64,000 nucleotides of DNA from an uncultured Methanolobus sp. (GTDB lineage: Archaea; Halobacteriota; Methanosarcinia; Methanosarcinales; Methanosarcinaceae), in contig NZ_OY762426.1 of NCBI RefSeq assembly GCF_963665675.1, forward strand, positions 2,852,001-2,916,000, in the 5' to 3' direction. Shown here one piece after another: positions 17,760 to 27,219 of this stretch; the stretch's first letter is position 1; every line of letters starts with the position of its first letter. The notes beneath the pieces were generated by a model, which worked only from the letters and a program-made list of their open reading frames with translations, made no database searches and was not told the origin of the DNA. Both the position numbers and the translations under genes were made by a program.

Positions 17760-18171
17760 ATGAAAAGACCCCGTACTAATAAATTATATATCTAGTATTA
17801 TAATTATACATAATATTGTATTAACGGTATTAATACCCTTCTGTTGAAATGAGAGAAATACTAACTTTTGCACTAATTGGGTTTTTTATATGTACAGTAA
17901 AGGCACTTTAAATGTCTTTGTTCATTTTAAATAACATAATGAAGATCTTTATAATTGACAGGATGAAAAGTCATTTTCAAAATGCGAATTGAACTATTAA
18001 CTAACAACTATATATTTTACGGAAATTGCATAATTAAATTTATTATACCGGTATTTCCATAATGTAATTCTATGATTTATTTGTGATGTTGGTTTGGAAT
18101 AACATAACTACACTTCTTTTCCAGTGTTGCGAATACCGGATGAAATCGAAAAAGAAGGGTTGGGTGTTTAA
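17760..18171. other. Divergent intergenic region (412 bp) with promoters only
   Basis: No gene is supported here. AT-rich elements suit two divergent promoters: a minus-strand ATATATAAT near 17785-17795 for the KaiC/V4R operon, and several AT stretches toward the plus-strand gene at 18172. A short frame at 17939 (17 codons) has no ribosome site and was not called. Confidence 0.4.
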
Positions 18172-19410
18172 GTGGTCTCTATTTCAGCTTACCTGAATGA
18201 ATGGTTTAATACAAGCAAAAGTATCGTTACACAGCCTCGCAGGTTCTTCAGAGAACTGCCCGAATCGGGAAGTTTCAGGGAAGCATTTGAATACCTGCTC
18301 ATTACCATAATCATTGCATCACTGTTGACCATACCAATCATATTACTGGTTCTGGCAGACAGCCTGGCAGAATTAAGCCTTGTAAGTATTATTTTGATAT
18401 CTTTGGTCGTGTTTGTGTTCTCAATAATATCCATTGTCATGTCTTTGCCCATATACGTACTTATATACCATTTTCTGCTGAAAATATGTGGTGCGAAAGG
18501 AAATCTGGAAGCGACCTTAAAAGTCTTTAGTTACTACCTGTCAACATCAACCATAGTCATTCCGATTTTTGGCGTTCTGATAATGCTGTCATACATAGTT
18601 GATAAAAATGGTTTGCAGGGAGGAGTTTTAGAAACAATTTCATCAATTCTGCTGCTGCTAATAGCCCTTATCACCTTATGCTTTACTTATTATGTCCTTC
18701 TGGCAGGATTTGCAGAAGTGCATGGAATGTCAATGAAAAGAGTCATATTTGCAGTGCTTGGAATTCCTACAGCAGCATTCATGGCTTTGATGGCCATACC
18801 GATGATATTTGTTTTCAGCACAGGTTTTTCCGAAGAATCATTCAATCTGCCTGCTGAATCTACTATAACCGCACCCTATGGTTCGGCTCCTATAGTTGAC
18901 GGATATCACACCCCTGAAGACCAATGGTATGAAGCAGAAAAAGTACATTTCCAAACAGGTGATGCCATATATACCATGGCCGCAAAGCATGATAAGGAGA
19001 ATCTGTATATCCTGCTCAACTGGGACGGTGAGCCTGAGTGGAAGAATTCGGTCACCATGTATTTTGAACAGGATGGAGAGTCCCATGACCATAATCTGGA
19101 AACCGGCCGTGTTGATTGTAAATCCAATGGAGCTGATGTTTACGGGCCCGGAGATCTGGTAGATTCAGATTACAACAGTGATGTCAGAGAGATTCAGGAT
19201 GGCATTGTTGCAGGAAATTACTCTGGTGGTTTCTGGACACAGGAATGGGCAATCCCACTTCAAAGTGATGAGCAGGTAGATATTAATGTGAAGCAGCTCC
19301 CTGCTACGCTGGGTTTTGTCATTACTGATACCGGAACACGCATGGTGTGGCCTGTAGGAGCCTCTCTATCAAGTCCTGAGACATGGGGGAATCTGGAGAT
19401 TGTTCAATGA
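18172..19410 (+). CDS. Yip1-type membrane protein with C-terminal ethylbenzene-dehydrogenase-related (DOMON-like) domain
   Basis: A 412-residue protein, GTG start 18172. Residues 1-225 hold five hydrophobic helices and a Yip1-like start (NEWFNTSKSIVTQPRRFFRE). After the last helix, residues about 240-412 form a predicted extracytoplasmic beta sandwich: PIVDGYHTPEDQW, LYILLNWDGEPEW and MVWPVGASL. This resembles the heme-binding subunit domain related to ethylbenzene dehydrogenase gamma. It may sense or bind a ligand or heme outside the membrane. The function is unknown. Confidence 0.68.
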   Translation: MVSISAYLNEWFNTSKSIVTQPRRFFRELPESGSFREAFEYLLITIIIASLLTIPIILLVLADSLAELSLVSIILISLVVFVFSIISIVMSLPIYVLIYHFLLKICGAKGNLEATLKVFSYYLSTSTIVIPIFGVLIMLSYIVDKNGLQGGVLETISSILLLLIALITLCFTYYVLLAGFAEVHGMSMKRVIFAVLGIPTAAFMALMAIPMIFVFSTGFSEESFNLPAESTITAPYGSAPIVDGYHTPEDQWYEAEKVHFQTGDAIYTMAAKHDKENLYILLNWDGEPEWKNSVTMYFEQDGESHDHNLETGRVDCKSNGADVYGPGDLVDSDYNSDVREIQDGIVAGNYSGGFWTQEWAIPLQSDEQVDINVKQLPATLGFVITDTGTRMVWPVGASLSSPETWGNLEIVQ

Positions 19411-19661
19411 TGGCTAGAAAAAATGCGTTTTTCATTTTTCAGGAAGATGAAAACAAGCGTAATCCAAACCACAAAAAGGCACACCAATCAAAAGCGATTA
19501 ATCGATTCAGGAAATCATCAGGGTGGCAAATTATTCATAGATACTCTTGAACCACACTCATAAACAATAAGCTTGATGTAATAGATTTCAAGCAGACACT
19601 TAAGGAAGCAAGGGATGTACACAATCAATACTTAATTCGAAATGTGCAATATTTACGATTA

Positions 19662-20513
19662 TTACTTTTTCTTCATTGGAAGGAAATAGCGTTCAACACC
19701 ACAGTTTGTGCAAATAAATGCAGTCCCACTTCTTTTACCTGTGACCATATACTTATTCACAAGGAAATTTCCGCATTTACACGGAGACATCATCTTCTGT
19801 TCCCCCAGAAACTTACCTTCAAAATCCACAGGACTTTCCAGATCCAGAGGAGGCTGTTCACCTGAAATCCGTGTAGTTACATGTCCGGGACTTTCTGCAG
19901 AATCTAAAACCTCGGGCTCTATTTTCACATCAATAAGAGAGTTGGAAACTGTTTCCTTGGGGAAAAGTTTGAGTCTACATGCCTTTACATTATCTTCATT
20001 AGCAGTAATACCTTCACAAACTACACTTTGTTTTCTGCTTTCTTCGAGTATAAGGTAACCAGGATAATTACCCAGATCAACAGGACCCTTATGAGCTGGC
20101 TCGGCAAAGTCCAGAGACTCAAAGAAGAGTTTTGCCACCTTGTTTACAGGTTTTGTAATAATATGCCCAACAAGTATTCCTGAAATAAAACAGAAAATCT
20201 TCTTTCCCATGCCCATTCTGGCAAGTTTGGGAGACACTTCAATGCCGCGCAGCACATACACCGGCCTCCCATCACTGGCAGGAGAACTCCATTTCTCATT
20301 CATGGACCATCCAAGCACAGTATTGTCCTTGACAGCAACCACAAGAACCACGGCAGGCCTTTTAAGCCAGCTCTGGAAATTTGACAGGTAATCTGACATA
20401 CCCAGATATTTCCTGAAATAAGTGAATTCACCTATTGTCAACTTGTCCAGCTCAAACGCATGTTCAAGTTTATAAAACGTAATACTATCATCACTTATTC
20501 CAAGTTCGAACAT
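19662..20513 (-). CDS. GNAT N-acetyltransferase with C-terminal zinc-ribbon-like segment
   Basis: A 283-residue protein. The GNAT core lies at about residues 45-150: VYVLRGIEVSPKLARMGMGK (acetyl-CoA loop) and NKVAKLFFESLDF. A disordered stretch follows, then a C-terminal MSPCKCGNFLV...FICTNCGVERYF, with two CxC/CxxC pairs suited to a zinc ribbon. It is the last gene of a three-gene set with two histone-deacetylase-family genes, eight bases from the nearer one. The pairing suggests reversible lysine acetylation of a shared target. It carries the hexapeptide PLDLES, also seen in the repeats of the 916-aa protein. Confidence 0.8.
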   Translation of the reverse strand: MFELGISDDSITFYKLEHAFELDKLTIGEFTYFRKYLGMSDYLSNFQSWLKRPAVVLVVAVKDNTVLGWSMNEKWSSPASDGRPVYVLRGIEVSPKLARMGMGKKIFCFISGILVGHIITKPVNKVAKLFFESLDFAEPAHKGPVDLGNYPGYLILEESRKQSVVCEGITANEDNVKACRLKLFPKETVSNSLIDVKIEPEVLDSAESPGHVTTRISGEQPPLDLESPVDFEGKFLGEQKMMSPCKCGNFLVNKYMVTGKRSGTAFICTNCGVERYFLPMKKK

Positions 20514-20521
20514 TTGATCAA

Positions 20522-21604
20522 CTATCCTTTAAGTACGTCCCATGGACCCCAATATGGTTCCAGCCTGTTTTTCAGAAGAGACAGGTTATTATTGAACTCT
20601 TTTCTGGTCTTAACACGTCTCGATGCAAGCAAATCTACCTGATCAACCTCATCCTCAATATTACCGATTCCTGACAGCGCACGCAGGACAACAGAGGCAA
20701 GAAGACCAAGATCATCATGATATCCACCTTCAAGCAGGGACACAACGTTCCATTTACTTGCAAGTTTAAATATTATTCGATAGTAACCATCAACAGTCAG
20801 GTTCAGATTTGCCAGAGGTTCCTTATAATAAGAATCAAAACCACATTCAAGAATGACTATTTGCGGATCGAACTTATCCAGCACCTTTTCAGCAATCTCA
20901 TCATAAAATATGGAATATTCCGAATTACCTGATTCTGTGGGCATTTCCATATTAATGCAGTATCCAAGTGCAGGCCTTACACCTATGTCCCTGATGAAAC
21001 CCTTAAATGGATAAAGAGTCTTCTGATCCTGGTGCATCGAAATACACAATACATTAGGATCGGATTCAAATGCGGCATATGTTCCATCTGAGGCATGAGC
21101 ATCCATATTTACTATGGCAATCCTCTCAAGTCCCCTTACATCACGCAGATAGCGGGCCAGAATGCCGGAATTATTAAATATGCAAAAACCATTGCACGAA
21201 TCCGGGCCGGCATGGTGACCGGGAGGGCGTATTATTGCATACCCATGACTACACTCCCCTGTCATAACAAGGTCCCCGGCTTTAAGAACGCAACCAATTG
21301 CCTGTAAAACCACATCGAAAGATGAAGGACAAACATATACATCCTTACCCGGATTCTGGCAGGGGTCTTTGGCGCAGGCTTTTATCAGCTCCACATATTG
21401 CTCTGTATGTACCCGCAAGATATCCCTGACATATGCCGGGGAAGCATCATAGAACCTGATATTATTATCGTCAATGAGGCCACTTTTTTCAATATAATCC
21501 AGTATAATCTTTATCCTCCCGGGATTTTCAGGACAGGGATATCCATTCAACAAGGAATCATGAAGATGATGATTTTTATTGAAAGTAATGCCTACCCGGG
21601 TCAT
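20522..21604 (-). CDS. Histone deacetylase family protein (class II-like amidohydrolase)
   Basis: A 360-residue zinc-dependent deacetylase. Motifs are in order: YAIIRPPGHHAGPDSCNGFC with the paired histidines, then ARYLRDVRGLERIAIVNMDA, HASDGTYAAF and ILECGFDSYYKEPL. A C-terminal LLEGGYHDDLG block completes the active site. The zinc-binding Asp-His pair lies in NMDAHASDGT. Substrates of archaeal members are usually acetyl-lysine or acetylpolyamines. The ATG overlaps the stop of the upstream deacetylase gene by one base (TGATG), so the two are translationally coupled. Confidence 0.9.
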   Translation of the reverse strand: MTRVGITFNKNHHLHDSLLNGYPCPENPGRIKIILDYIEKSGLIDDNNIRFYDASPAYVRDILRVHTEQYVELIKACAKDPCQNPGKDVYVCPSSFDVVLQAIGCVLKAGDLVMTGECSHGYAIIRPPGHHAGPDSCNGFCIFNNSGILARYLRDVRGLERIAIVNMDAHASDGTYAAFESDPNVLCISMHQDQKTLYPFKGFIRDIGVRPALGYCINMEMPTESGNSEYSIFYDEIAEKVLDKFDPQIVILECGFDSYYKEPLANLNLTVDGYYRIIFKLASKWNVVSLLEGGYHDDLGLLASVVLRALSGIGNIEDEVDQVDLLASRRVKTRKEFNNNLSLLKNRLEPYWGPWDVLKG

Positions 21605-23616
21605 CAGGCCTCCTGTGATAACAATACAGGATGATGACTTTTAGTTTCAGCAACCTTTTTCTGTGTCTGTGCAAAAATCTGCTTTTGTTGGGTCTGCTTA
21701 TAACTAGACATTGCCTGCTTATCCTGAATAGGATTAGGATGTCCGTGAAGAGAACTCAATACGCTGTGGCATAACTGCCCGTTAAAGTCATGATAACCAC
21801 CTTCAAGAAGGAAAACAATAGGCCCTTTAAATACTGAATGCAGCTTTGCAGTCATCTGGTGATATGCATCAGAATCCAGTTCCAGTCCAATGTTCATCTC
21901 ATGATAGTGGGCATCGAAACCACAGCTAAGTACAATAAAGTCAGGATTGAAATGTTCAACCATAGGAATAACTGTCTCATCAAAGGCATACATATACTCT
22001 TCATTGCTTGATCCAGCAGGCATTTCCACATTCATTGTATATCCTTTACCTGCATCCTCACCTGTTTCATTACTGAAACCCTTCCTTGGATAGAATCCAT
22101 GCGGGTCCCTATGTAGAGATATTAGCATCACAGTTGGATCCTCATAAAATATTTCCATGGTACCGTCGCCTGCATGGGCGTCCCAGTCAAGTATCAGGAC
22201 CTTACCGACCTTCCTGTTATACTGAAGGTGTCTTGCAAGCACTGCTGCATTATTAAAAAGACAGAATCCTCCGTATTTCTGGGAACTTGCATGGTGCCCC
22301 GGAGGACGGGTCAGGACAAAAGCATGAGTGAATTTACCATCCATAAGCAGGTCTCCTGCCTGCATAGCTGCACCAGCTGCAGTCCTTGCAATCTCATACG
22401 AACCGGAGGTCATATACGTACTGTCGCCCAGAAATCCTCCACCTGAGCCGGAATAGGATTTCACAAAAGAAACATAATCCTTTCCATGAACCCTGTACAA
22501 ATCCTCTTCACTAGCAGCCTGGAAATCACTAATTAGCGTGCATGTACCATCAGTAAAAACCTTGTTCTTTTCCAGATACCACATGGCTTTGATTATACGT
22601 TCCGGTTTCTCATGAGTAATAATAGAAAGTAATGAAGCATCATGCTGCATATGTTCTTCACTGTAAAGGAAGGCAATATTCACCGGACCTGCAGGTTCAT
22701 CCGAAGCATTCTTTTTTGCTGCAACGTTTGGTTTTGGAACAGAAGTTGCAGGAGGAACTGCCTTAGAAGCTGTAGGTTTTGGAGCTACTTTAGCTGGCTG
22801 TGCAGCCACAGGTTTTGTAGGAGAAACAGGAACCTGCATTCCTGCATTAACATCAGGTTTCGATGGAGAAGGAGAAGCTTTACCTGTAACAGTTCCCCCC
22901 TGCGGTTTAACCTGTGTAGTTGATAACGGGGGCACCGATTTAGTCACAGGTTTCTGCACATCCGGCTGGTGTACGGCCTTTGATGGTTGTGGAGGTACTG
23001 CTTTTTTAGACATAGCTGCCTCCTGGGGAGACTTCACTTCAGGAGACTGCTTACTAGTATTTGGTGAAGACAAAGACTGATTTGTAACAGTTCCTGAATC
23101 CCCGGTATTATGATATGAGGAAACTTTAAGAACTTTAGGAGTATTTTGAAGAATCTCAGAAACCGTTTTTGAATAATCTTTATTCTTATCTTCATCTTCT
23201 ACATCGCTTTTTTCATCTTCAAGCTTGATTTCAACAGACTGATAAGACACATCATCAAAAGCACTGGATAAAACATCCGACACCTTCTGATCAAATGCAG
23301 GCGGAGTCATCACAGGTCCGGTTTGCATATCCTGAGCATCAGAATAGGTTAAAGTCTCATCCCCAGCCTCGATGAAACCTTCACCAATAACAATCATTTT
23401 TTTGGCTTCAGTACCCTTACCCGGCTCATCGGATGTTTTATCTCCAACACCAGATTTTATCAGATCAAGAATAGCGTCCTTTTCTGAAAGGTCAATTGTA
23501 CTTTTTCCAGGCTTGTTACCATCAAAATAAGATAGAAATGCCTCATTAAGTTTTTTCGTTACATCAGAATCCAACTGTTTTGTTGGTTCTTCCTCCTCTT
23601 TATCTCCTGAAGACAC
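21604..23616 (-). CDS. Histone deacetylase family protein with long disordered N-terminal region
   Basis: The start is taken at GTG 23616, which follows GGGTGAT (670 aa); a TTG at 23631 would add five residues. Residues 1-310 are low-complexity: acidic at first, then rich in Pro, Lys, Ser and Val. Residues about 315-640 form a full deacetylase domain with LTRPPGHHASSQKYGGFC, VLILDWDAHAGDGTMEIF and CGFDAHYHEM, and a FLLEGGYHD near the end. Family members are normally about 350 residues, so the N-terminal half is an addition, perhaps for docking. It is coupled to the second deacetylase. Confidence 0.88.
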   Translation of the reverse strand: MSSGDKEEEEPTKQLDSDVTKKLNEAFLSYFDGNKPGKSTIDLSEKDAILDLIKSGVGDKTSDEPGKGTEAKKMIVIGEGFIEAGDETLTYSDAQDMQTGPVMTPPAFDQKVSDVLSSAFDDVSYQSVEIKLEDEKSDVEDEDKNKDYSKTVSEILQNTPKVLKVSSYHNTGDSGTVTNQSLSSPNTSKQSPEVKSPQEAAMSKKAVPPQPSKAVHQPDVQKPVTKSVPPLSTTQVKPQGGTVTGKASPSPSKPDVNAGMQVPVSPTKPVAAQPAKVAPKPTASKAVPPATSVPKPNVAAKKNASDEPAGPVNIAFLYSEEHMQHDASLLSIITHEKPERIIKAMWYLEKNKVFTDGTCTLISDFQAASEEDLYRVHGKDYVSFVKSYSGSGGGFLGDSTYMTSGSYEIARTAAGAAMQAGDLLMDGKFTHAFVLTRPPGHHASSQKYGGFCLFNNAAVLARHLQYNRKVGKVLILDWDAHAGDGTMEIFYEDPTVMLISLHRDPHGFYPRKGFSNETGEDAGKGYTMNVEMPAGSSNEEYMYAFDETVIPMVEHFNPDFIVLSCGFDAHYHEMNIGLELDSDAYHQMTAKLHSVFKGPIVFLLEGGYHDFNGQLCHSVLSSLHGHPNPIQDKQAMSSYKQTQQKQIFAQTQKKVAETKSHHPVLLSQEA

Positions 23617-23648
23617 CCATATCACCCACAATTAATTATCTCTGTAAT

Positions 23649-24584
23649 TCACTGTACCTGCAACCACACAGGATCAAGTACACCTATGTACTTAGTCCCA
23701 CCAAAATTGAACACCACTGTTGGCTCTTCAATAGAAGCCCAGCCTGAGAGCTTTGGTTTCACTATCCATGTCCTCTTAACAGTTTCCCCGGGAGCTATGG
23801 TATCAAAGAACAGATTAATCTTTTCAGGCTCAAGGGAATTTGCGAACTTGCCTTTGATAGAAAAATCATGGTATGGCTGCTGCGTAAAATTCTTAACCCA
23901 CACATCAACAGTAGCTGGCTTACCAACTGCAATCTCTTGTGAAGGAACAAATTTGACATACTGTGCAATTGATTCTTTCTGTATTGGAGTTGCACCGGAA
24001 ACGTCAATTGTCCTGTTATTCTCCTTTTTCTTTTTCTTGTCCTTTTTATCGATATAAAGACCAAGACTAAGCATAACCACAGCAAAAATAAATATCAGCG
24101 GAGCATTGTCTGCGATAGCATCAATTTTTGTAGTTTCCATATCGATATTGACAACTTCCGAATTGTCCAATGTCAAAGGAACAGTAAATGATACTCTCGT
24201 GATAATCCATCCAAGCTGACTGTTCTGGAGGCTGAAATATATCGGAACACTGCTAGTCCCGCCATCGGGGTTCGATACAACACATTCAACTTCCACAGCA
24301 GCGAGTGTTTTGGTAACATTCTGGGAAACAATGTTAATCTCTTCAATAGTATCAGGTTCTATCCCTTTATTGCTGAATATCATTTCTATACTCGCAACTG
24401 CAAGGAAATCCTTACCCTGATACATATTAAAAGCAGTGTTAAAATCATCATCATTGATAGCAGTTAAAAATGTAGTCACCGTTTCAGGCACTTCTTCTTC
24501 CGGATTCTTACTGACACAACCACTACTGTACACACTTACCAGAATCAATATTACCAAAATTATAGAATAATACCTATTTTTCAT
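23649..24584 (-). CDS. Lipoprotein-type membrane-anchored protein
   Basis: A 311-residue protein with a signal peptide ending in a lipobox-like VYSSGC (Cys near residue 23). Residues 30-150 resemble an NTF2/DUF4864-like external domain (VTTFLTAINDDDFNTAFNMY). One membrane helix follows (APLIFIFAVVMLSLGLYI), then a lysine-rich stretch and a CARDB-like beta sandwich (PATVDVWVKNF, IAPGETVKRTWIV). The topology of the last domain is uncertain. It lies between the EF-hand-like gene and the deacetylases on the same strand. No function is known. Confidence 0.62.
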   Translation of the reverse strand: MKNRYYSIILVILILVSVYSSGCVSKNPEEEVPETVTTFLTAINDDDFNTAFNMYQGKDFLAVASIEMIFSNKGIEPDTIEEINIVSQNVTKTLAAVEVECVVSNPDGGTSSVPIYFSLQNSQLGWIITRVSFTVPLTLDNSEVVNIDMETTKIDAIADNAPLIFIFAVVMLSLGLYIDKKDKKKKKENNRTIDVSGATPIQKESIAQYVKFVPSQEIAVGKPATVDVWVKNFTQQPYHDFSIKGKFANSLEPEKINLFFDTIAPGETVKRTWIVKPKLSGWASIEEPTVVFNFGGTKYIGVLDPVWLQVQ

Positions 24585-24703
24585 TTAAGCACCTGAGATA
24601 ATGAAATATTATTATTATACAATTATAATATAGACATAGTACTTAATTTTATTTGTACAAATTGTATATATTACTTGTTAGAAAAAAGAATGTTAAACAA
24701 ACA

Positions 24704-25372
24704 TCAGGATAAAAAAGAAAAACGAGACAGATCCGCAATAAAGCCGGATTTACCTGTTTCGATCATTACAGCATACTCAAATGTCTGGCGTCCATCAACA
24801 ACAAATGAGCGGATACCACTGCGTCCTTCAAGTACTTGTCTCCCGGAGTCACACGATGTCTGGAGTTCATCAATACCATCTATGCTCATTAGTGGCATTC
24901 CCGCAGGGAGAGAAATACTCATTTTTTCTATAGCAGGATGACCCAATATCCATATGTTATGTTTACCTGATTCAAGTGATTCAGGTACTCTATAAACAAT
25001 ATTAGAAGTGACTTTTATCTCTGATATATTAACATTGCCTTCAGCACCTGAAACCTGCATGCTGAAAGAATCCAGAGAAAGGACTACGTCCCCATCGTCA
25101 ACTAAGATGTAACCTAAATATTGTCTTGTATTGTTCCTTTCAAAATTTTCAACGAAACTATCAACTTCGTCCTGACTTACAGTACTACTATTATCAGTAT
25201 CAAGGCTCAATTTGAAAGCTTCGGCATCAATTCCCGTATATACCTCAGTAATAGTAAAATCAACAGATGTATCATGAATCTGCAACTCATTTGTGAAAGT
25301 AGCATCTGCCGATGTAAGAGGAATAAAGGACAAAGTTAGAACCAAAAATATCAATAGATTTTTTTGTGACAT
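24704..25372 (-). CDS. Secreted EF-hand-like protein of unknown function
   Basis: The start is ATG 25372, preceded by TTGAGGTA (222 aa). It has a signal peptide (SQKNLLIFLVLTLSFIPL). A calcium-loop-like DTDNSSTVSQDE (D1, D3, S5, E12) lies near residue 60. The rest is beta-rich, with a late hydrophilic tail and no clear anchor. It follows the archaellin pair on the same strand by 38 bases, so it may be co-transcribed and could act at the cell surface with the archaellum. Confidence 0.6.
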   Translation of the reverse strand: MSQKNLLIFLVLTLSFIPLTSADATFTNELQIHDTSVDFTITEVYTGIDAEAFKLSLDTDNSSTVSQDEVDSFVENFERNNTRQYLGYILVDDGDVVLSLDSFSMQVSGAEGNVNISEIKVTSNIVYRVPESLESGKHNIWILGHPAIEKMSISLPAGMPLMSIDGIDELQTSCDSGRQVLEGRSGIRSFVVDGRQTFEYAVMIETGKSGFIADLSRFSFLS

Positions 25373-25410
25373 ATAATACCTCAAAAAATAAAGGTGAATA
25401 TTATTTCACC

Positions 25411-26187
25411 TTATGGATATAATTGTATAGTTTCTCTGGTACCATACGATGAAGGAGTTACAAACTCAGCCATAGTGGTAGCCCCGGCCTCCGGAGTCAT
25501 GACTATAGTTACAGTAGAACGTGGTGCCACATCCAGATTGGAATCTTGCTGATTTCCACTGGTTGTTACCCCATCTATTGTTGTATATGACGTATCACCA
25601 TCCGCTACAACGGAAATGTAAATCGTCACCAGATCACCGGTGTTCATAATAGGGTTTCCCTGTGAGAATGAAACATCTTCATCCCTTATTTTCTGCACAG
25701 TAAAAAAATACCTTCCATTTGCACCTGGGGTCGTTTGTGTACCTGTAAGCAAATGACCCAGATTCACACTTGCAGTGTTAGAAGATGAGAAATTATCCAT
25801 TGCACTACTATAGGTTTTCTCATTGTTGCCATAAATCAGGTCATTCGTGTTAGTCCCATCAGTTATTGTAATGATCAACTGGTTGAGATCAACAGGAGAA
25901 CTTCCAACATTAAGACCTACTTTCACTTTGAATAATGACATATTAGAAGCCATTGTAGAACCTGTTTTTGCGCGTACACCCTCTATGCTTTTGACTATAA
26001 TATTGGATGATACTTCCTGTGTAGCCTGCTTACCGGTTGACTGTGCCTGTTGCTGAAGTGTGCCGGAGGTCTGAATCAGCACAGATGCAGCTACTGCAGC
26101 AATCAGTACCATAGCTATGAAGATAATAAGAGTACCAATACCCACCTGAGCAGCATTATTTCTGCTAAAACTGGCATTAGAGATCAT
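25411..26187 (-). CDS. flaB: Archaellin (type IV pilin-like), second of module 1
   Basis: The start is ATG 26187 after an AAGGGGTTAGT ribosome site (258 aa); 14 codons upstream are also open. The class III signal is followed by [17 protein letters not shown], the hallmark archaellin core, with cleavage predicted before AQ. The hydrophobic assembly helix runs to about residue 40, then [17 protein letters not shown]. The C-terminal beta domain contains [11 protein letters not shown] and NTGDLVTIYI. It forms the filament of the archaellum. It is the most divergent of the four copies and the last of its pair. Confidence 0.92.
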   Translation of the reverse strand: MISNASFSRNNAAQVGIGTLIIFIAMVLIAAVAASVLIQTSGTLQQQAQSTGKQATQEVSSNIIVKSIEGVRAKTGSTMASNMSLFKVKVGLNVGSSPVDLNQLIITITDGTNTNDLIYGNNEKTYSSAMDNFSSSNTASVNLGHLLTGTQTTPGANGRYFFTVQKIRDEDVSFSQGNPIMNTGDLVTIYISVVADGDTSYTTIDGVTTSGNQQDSNLDVAPRSTVTIVMTPEAGATTMAEFVTPSSYGTRETIQLYP

Positions 26188-26244
26188 AGTAACTAACCCC
26201 TTAATGAAAGGATCTGCAGTGATTTTCACTGCAGTTCTCTTGCA

Positions 26245-27054
26245 TTATGGATAGAGCTGTACTGTTTCCTTAACACCATACGAAGAAGGTGCTACAAAGT
26301 CTGCTGTAGTTGCTGCACCAGACTCAGGCGTTAATACTATGTTCACAGTTGTCCTCGGCACAAGATTCAGTCCTGAAGTTTTCAGAGAAGAAGTTACAGT
26401 GGTAGTTCCAAGATAGTCATAATCTGTTGATACTGCAGTGCTAGATGTTGTTGCAATGTAAACTGTGATCAGGTCACCAGTATTCATTACAGGATTACTC
26501 TGAGAGAATGATGAATCTTCATCACGAATCTTTTCTACTGTAAAATAGTGATCAGAATTGTTGAACGTACTAGGTACTGTCGATTCATTTTTTAGAAGAA
26601 TGGCTAAATTTCCAGATGCACTTGACCCAAAGTCATCCATTGCTCCATTAGTACCACCGGTGGAAGCATATGATTTTGTATTTCCTGCATAGACCAGGTT
26701 ATTTGCAGTTGTTCCATCAGTAATTGAGACTACTACCTGATTTACATCTACAGGGGAACTGCCCACATTAAGACCTACCTTAAGTTTCAGAAGGTCAATC
26801 GTGTTTGACATAACAGTTGCACTGTCCTTTGCACGTACACCTTCAATGGTCTTCACCATAAGGTTAGATGATACTTCCTGTGTTGCCTGCTTACCGGTTG
26901 ACTGAGCCTTCTGCTGAAGGGTACCGGAAGTCTGAATCAATACAGCAGCTGCGACTGCTGCAACTAGAACCATAGCGATGAATATGATAAGAGTACCAAT
27001 ACCCACCTGAGCTCTGGTATTTTTTTTCAAATATAATGCGTTGTTTGCTTTCAT
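26245..27054 (-). CDS. flaB: Archaellin, first of module 1
   Basis: A 269-residue preprotein with basic leader KKNTR, then [37 protein letters not shown] and [20 protein letters not shown] strong GGAGGAT ribosome site lies ahead of ATG 27054. Its first half is almost identical in DNA to that of the paralogue at 31303, and the same upstream sequence precedes both. It is probably the major filament subunit of module 1, secreted and polymerised at the membrane. The archaellum motor and ATPase genes are not in this window. Confidence 0.93.
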   Translation of the reverse strand: MKANNALYLKKNTRAQVGIGTLIIFIAMVLVAAVAAAVLIQTSGTLQQKAQSTGKQATQEVSSNLMVKTIEGVRAKDSATVMSNTIDLLKLKVGLNVGSSPVDVNQVVVSITDGTTANNLVYAGNTKSYASTGGTNGAMDDFGSSASGNLAILLKNESTVPSTFNNSDHYFTVEKIRDEDSSFSQSNPVMNTGDLITVYIATTSSTAVSTDYDYLGTTTVTSSLKTSGLNLVPRTTVNIVLTPESGAATTADFVAPSSYGVKETVQLYP

Positions 27055-27150
27055 GTACGATCCTCCTCTTATATCCAGTTATTTTTGGATATATTACTAT
27101 TATAGTAATAAATAATATATATATTAATTGGTTGGAAATCTCAAACTTCA
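27055..27150 (-). repeat. Archaellin promoter region, duplicate 1
   Basis: These about 96 bases match 32107-32202 with only a few differences. They hold the ribosome site, a TATCC/GGATA palindrome around AGTTATTTTT and an AATATATATATT TATA-type stretch. The duplication includes the 5' part of the archaellin gene. The two archaellin modules are therefore likely to be controlled alike. Confidence 0.85.
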
Positions 27151-27178
27151 AACTATACGAGTTCATGATGAGGAAGCA

Positions 27179-27188
27179 TTATATATTA
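27179..27188 (+). promoter_or_regulatory. TATA box of the 7-TM protein gene (module 1)
   Basis: TTATATATTA lies 32 bases upstream of ATG 27220, with AGAGGGATG as ribosome site. A start near 27212 would leave a very short leader. Confidence 0.45.
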
Positions 27189-27219
27189 AAAATGTGTAAA
27201 TAATAAACAGAGGGATGCG

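Noticed and set aside
19411..19661. A small gene or RNA between the Yip1-type protein and the GNAT
   Set aside because: No open frame with a ribosome site and no clear hairpin or RNA pattern was found.
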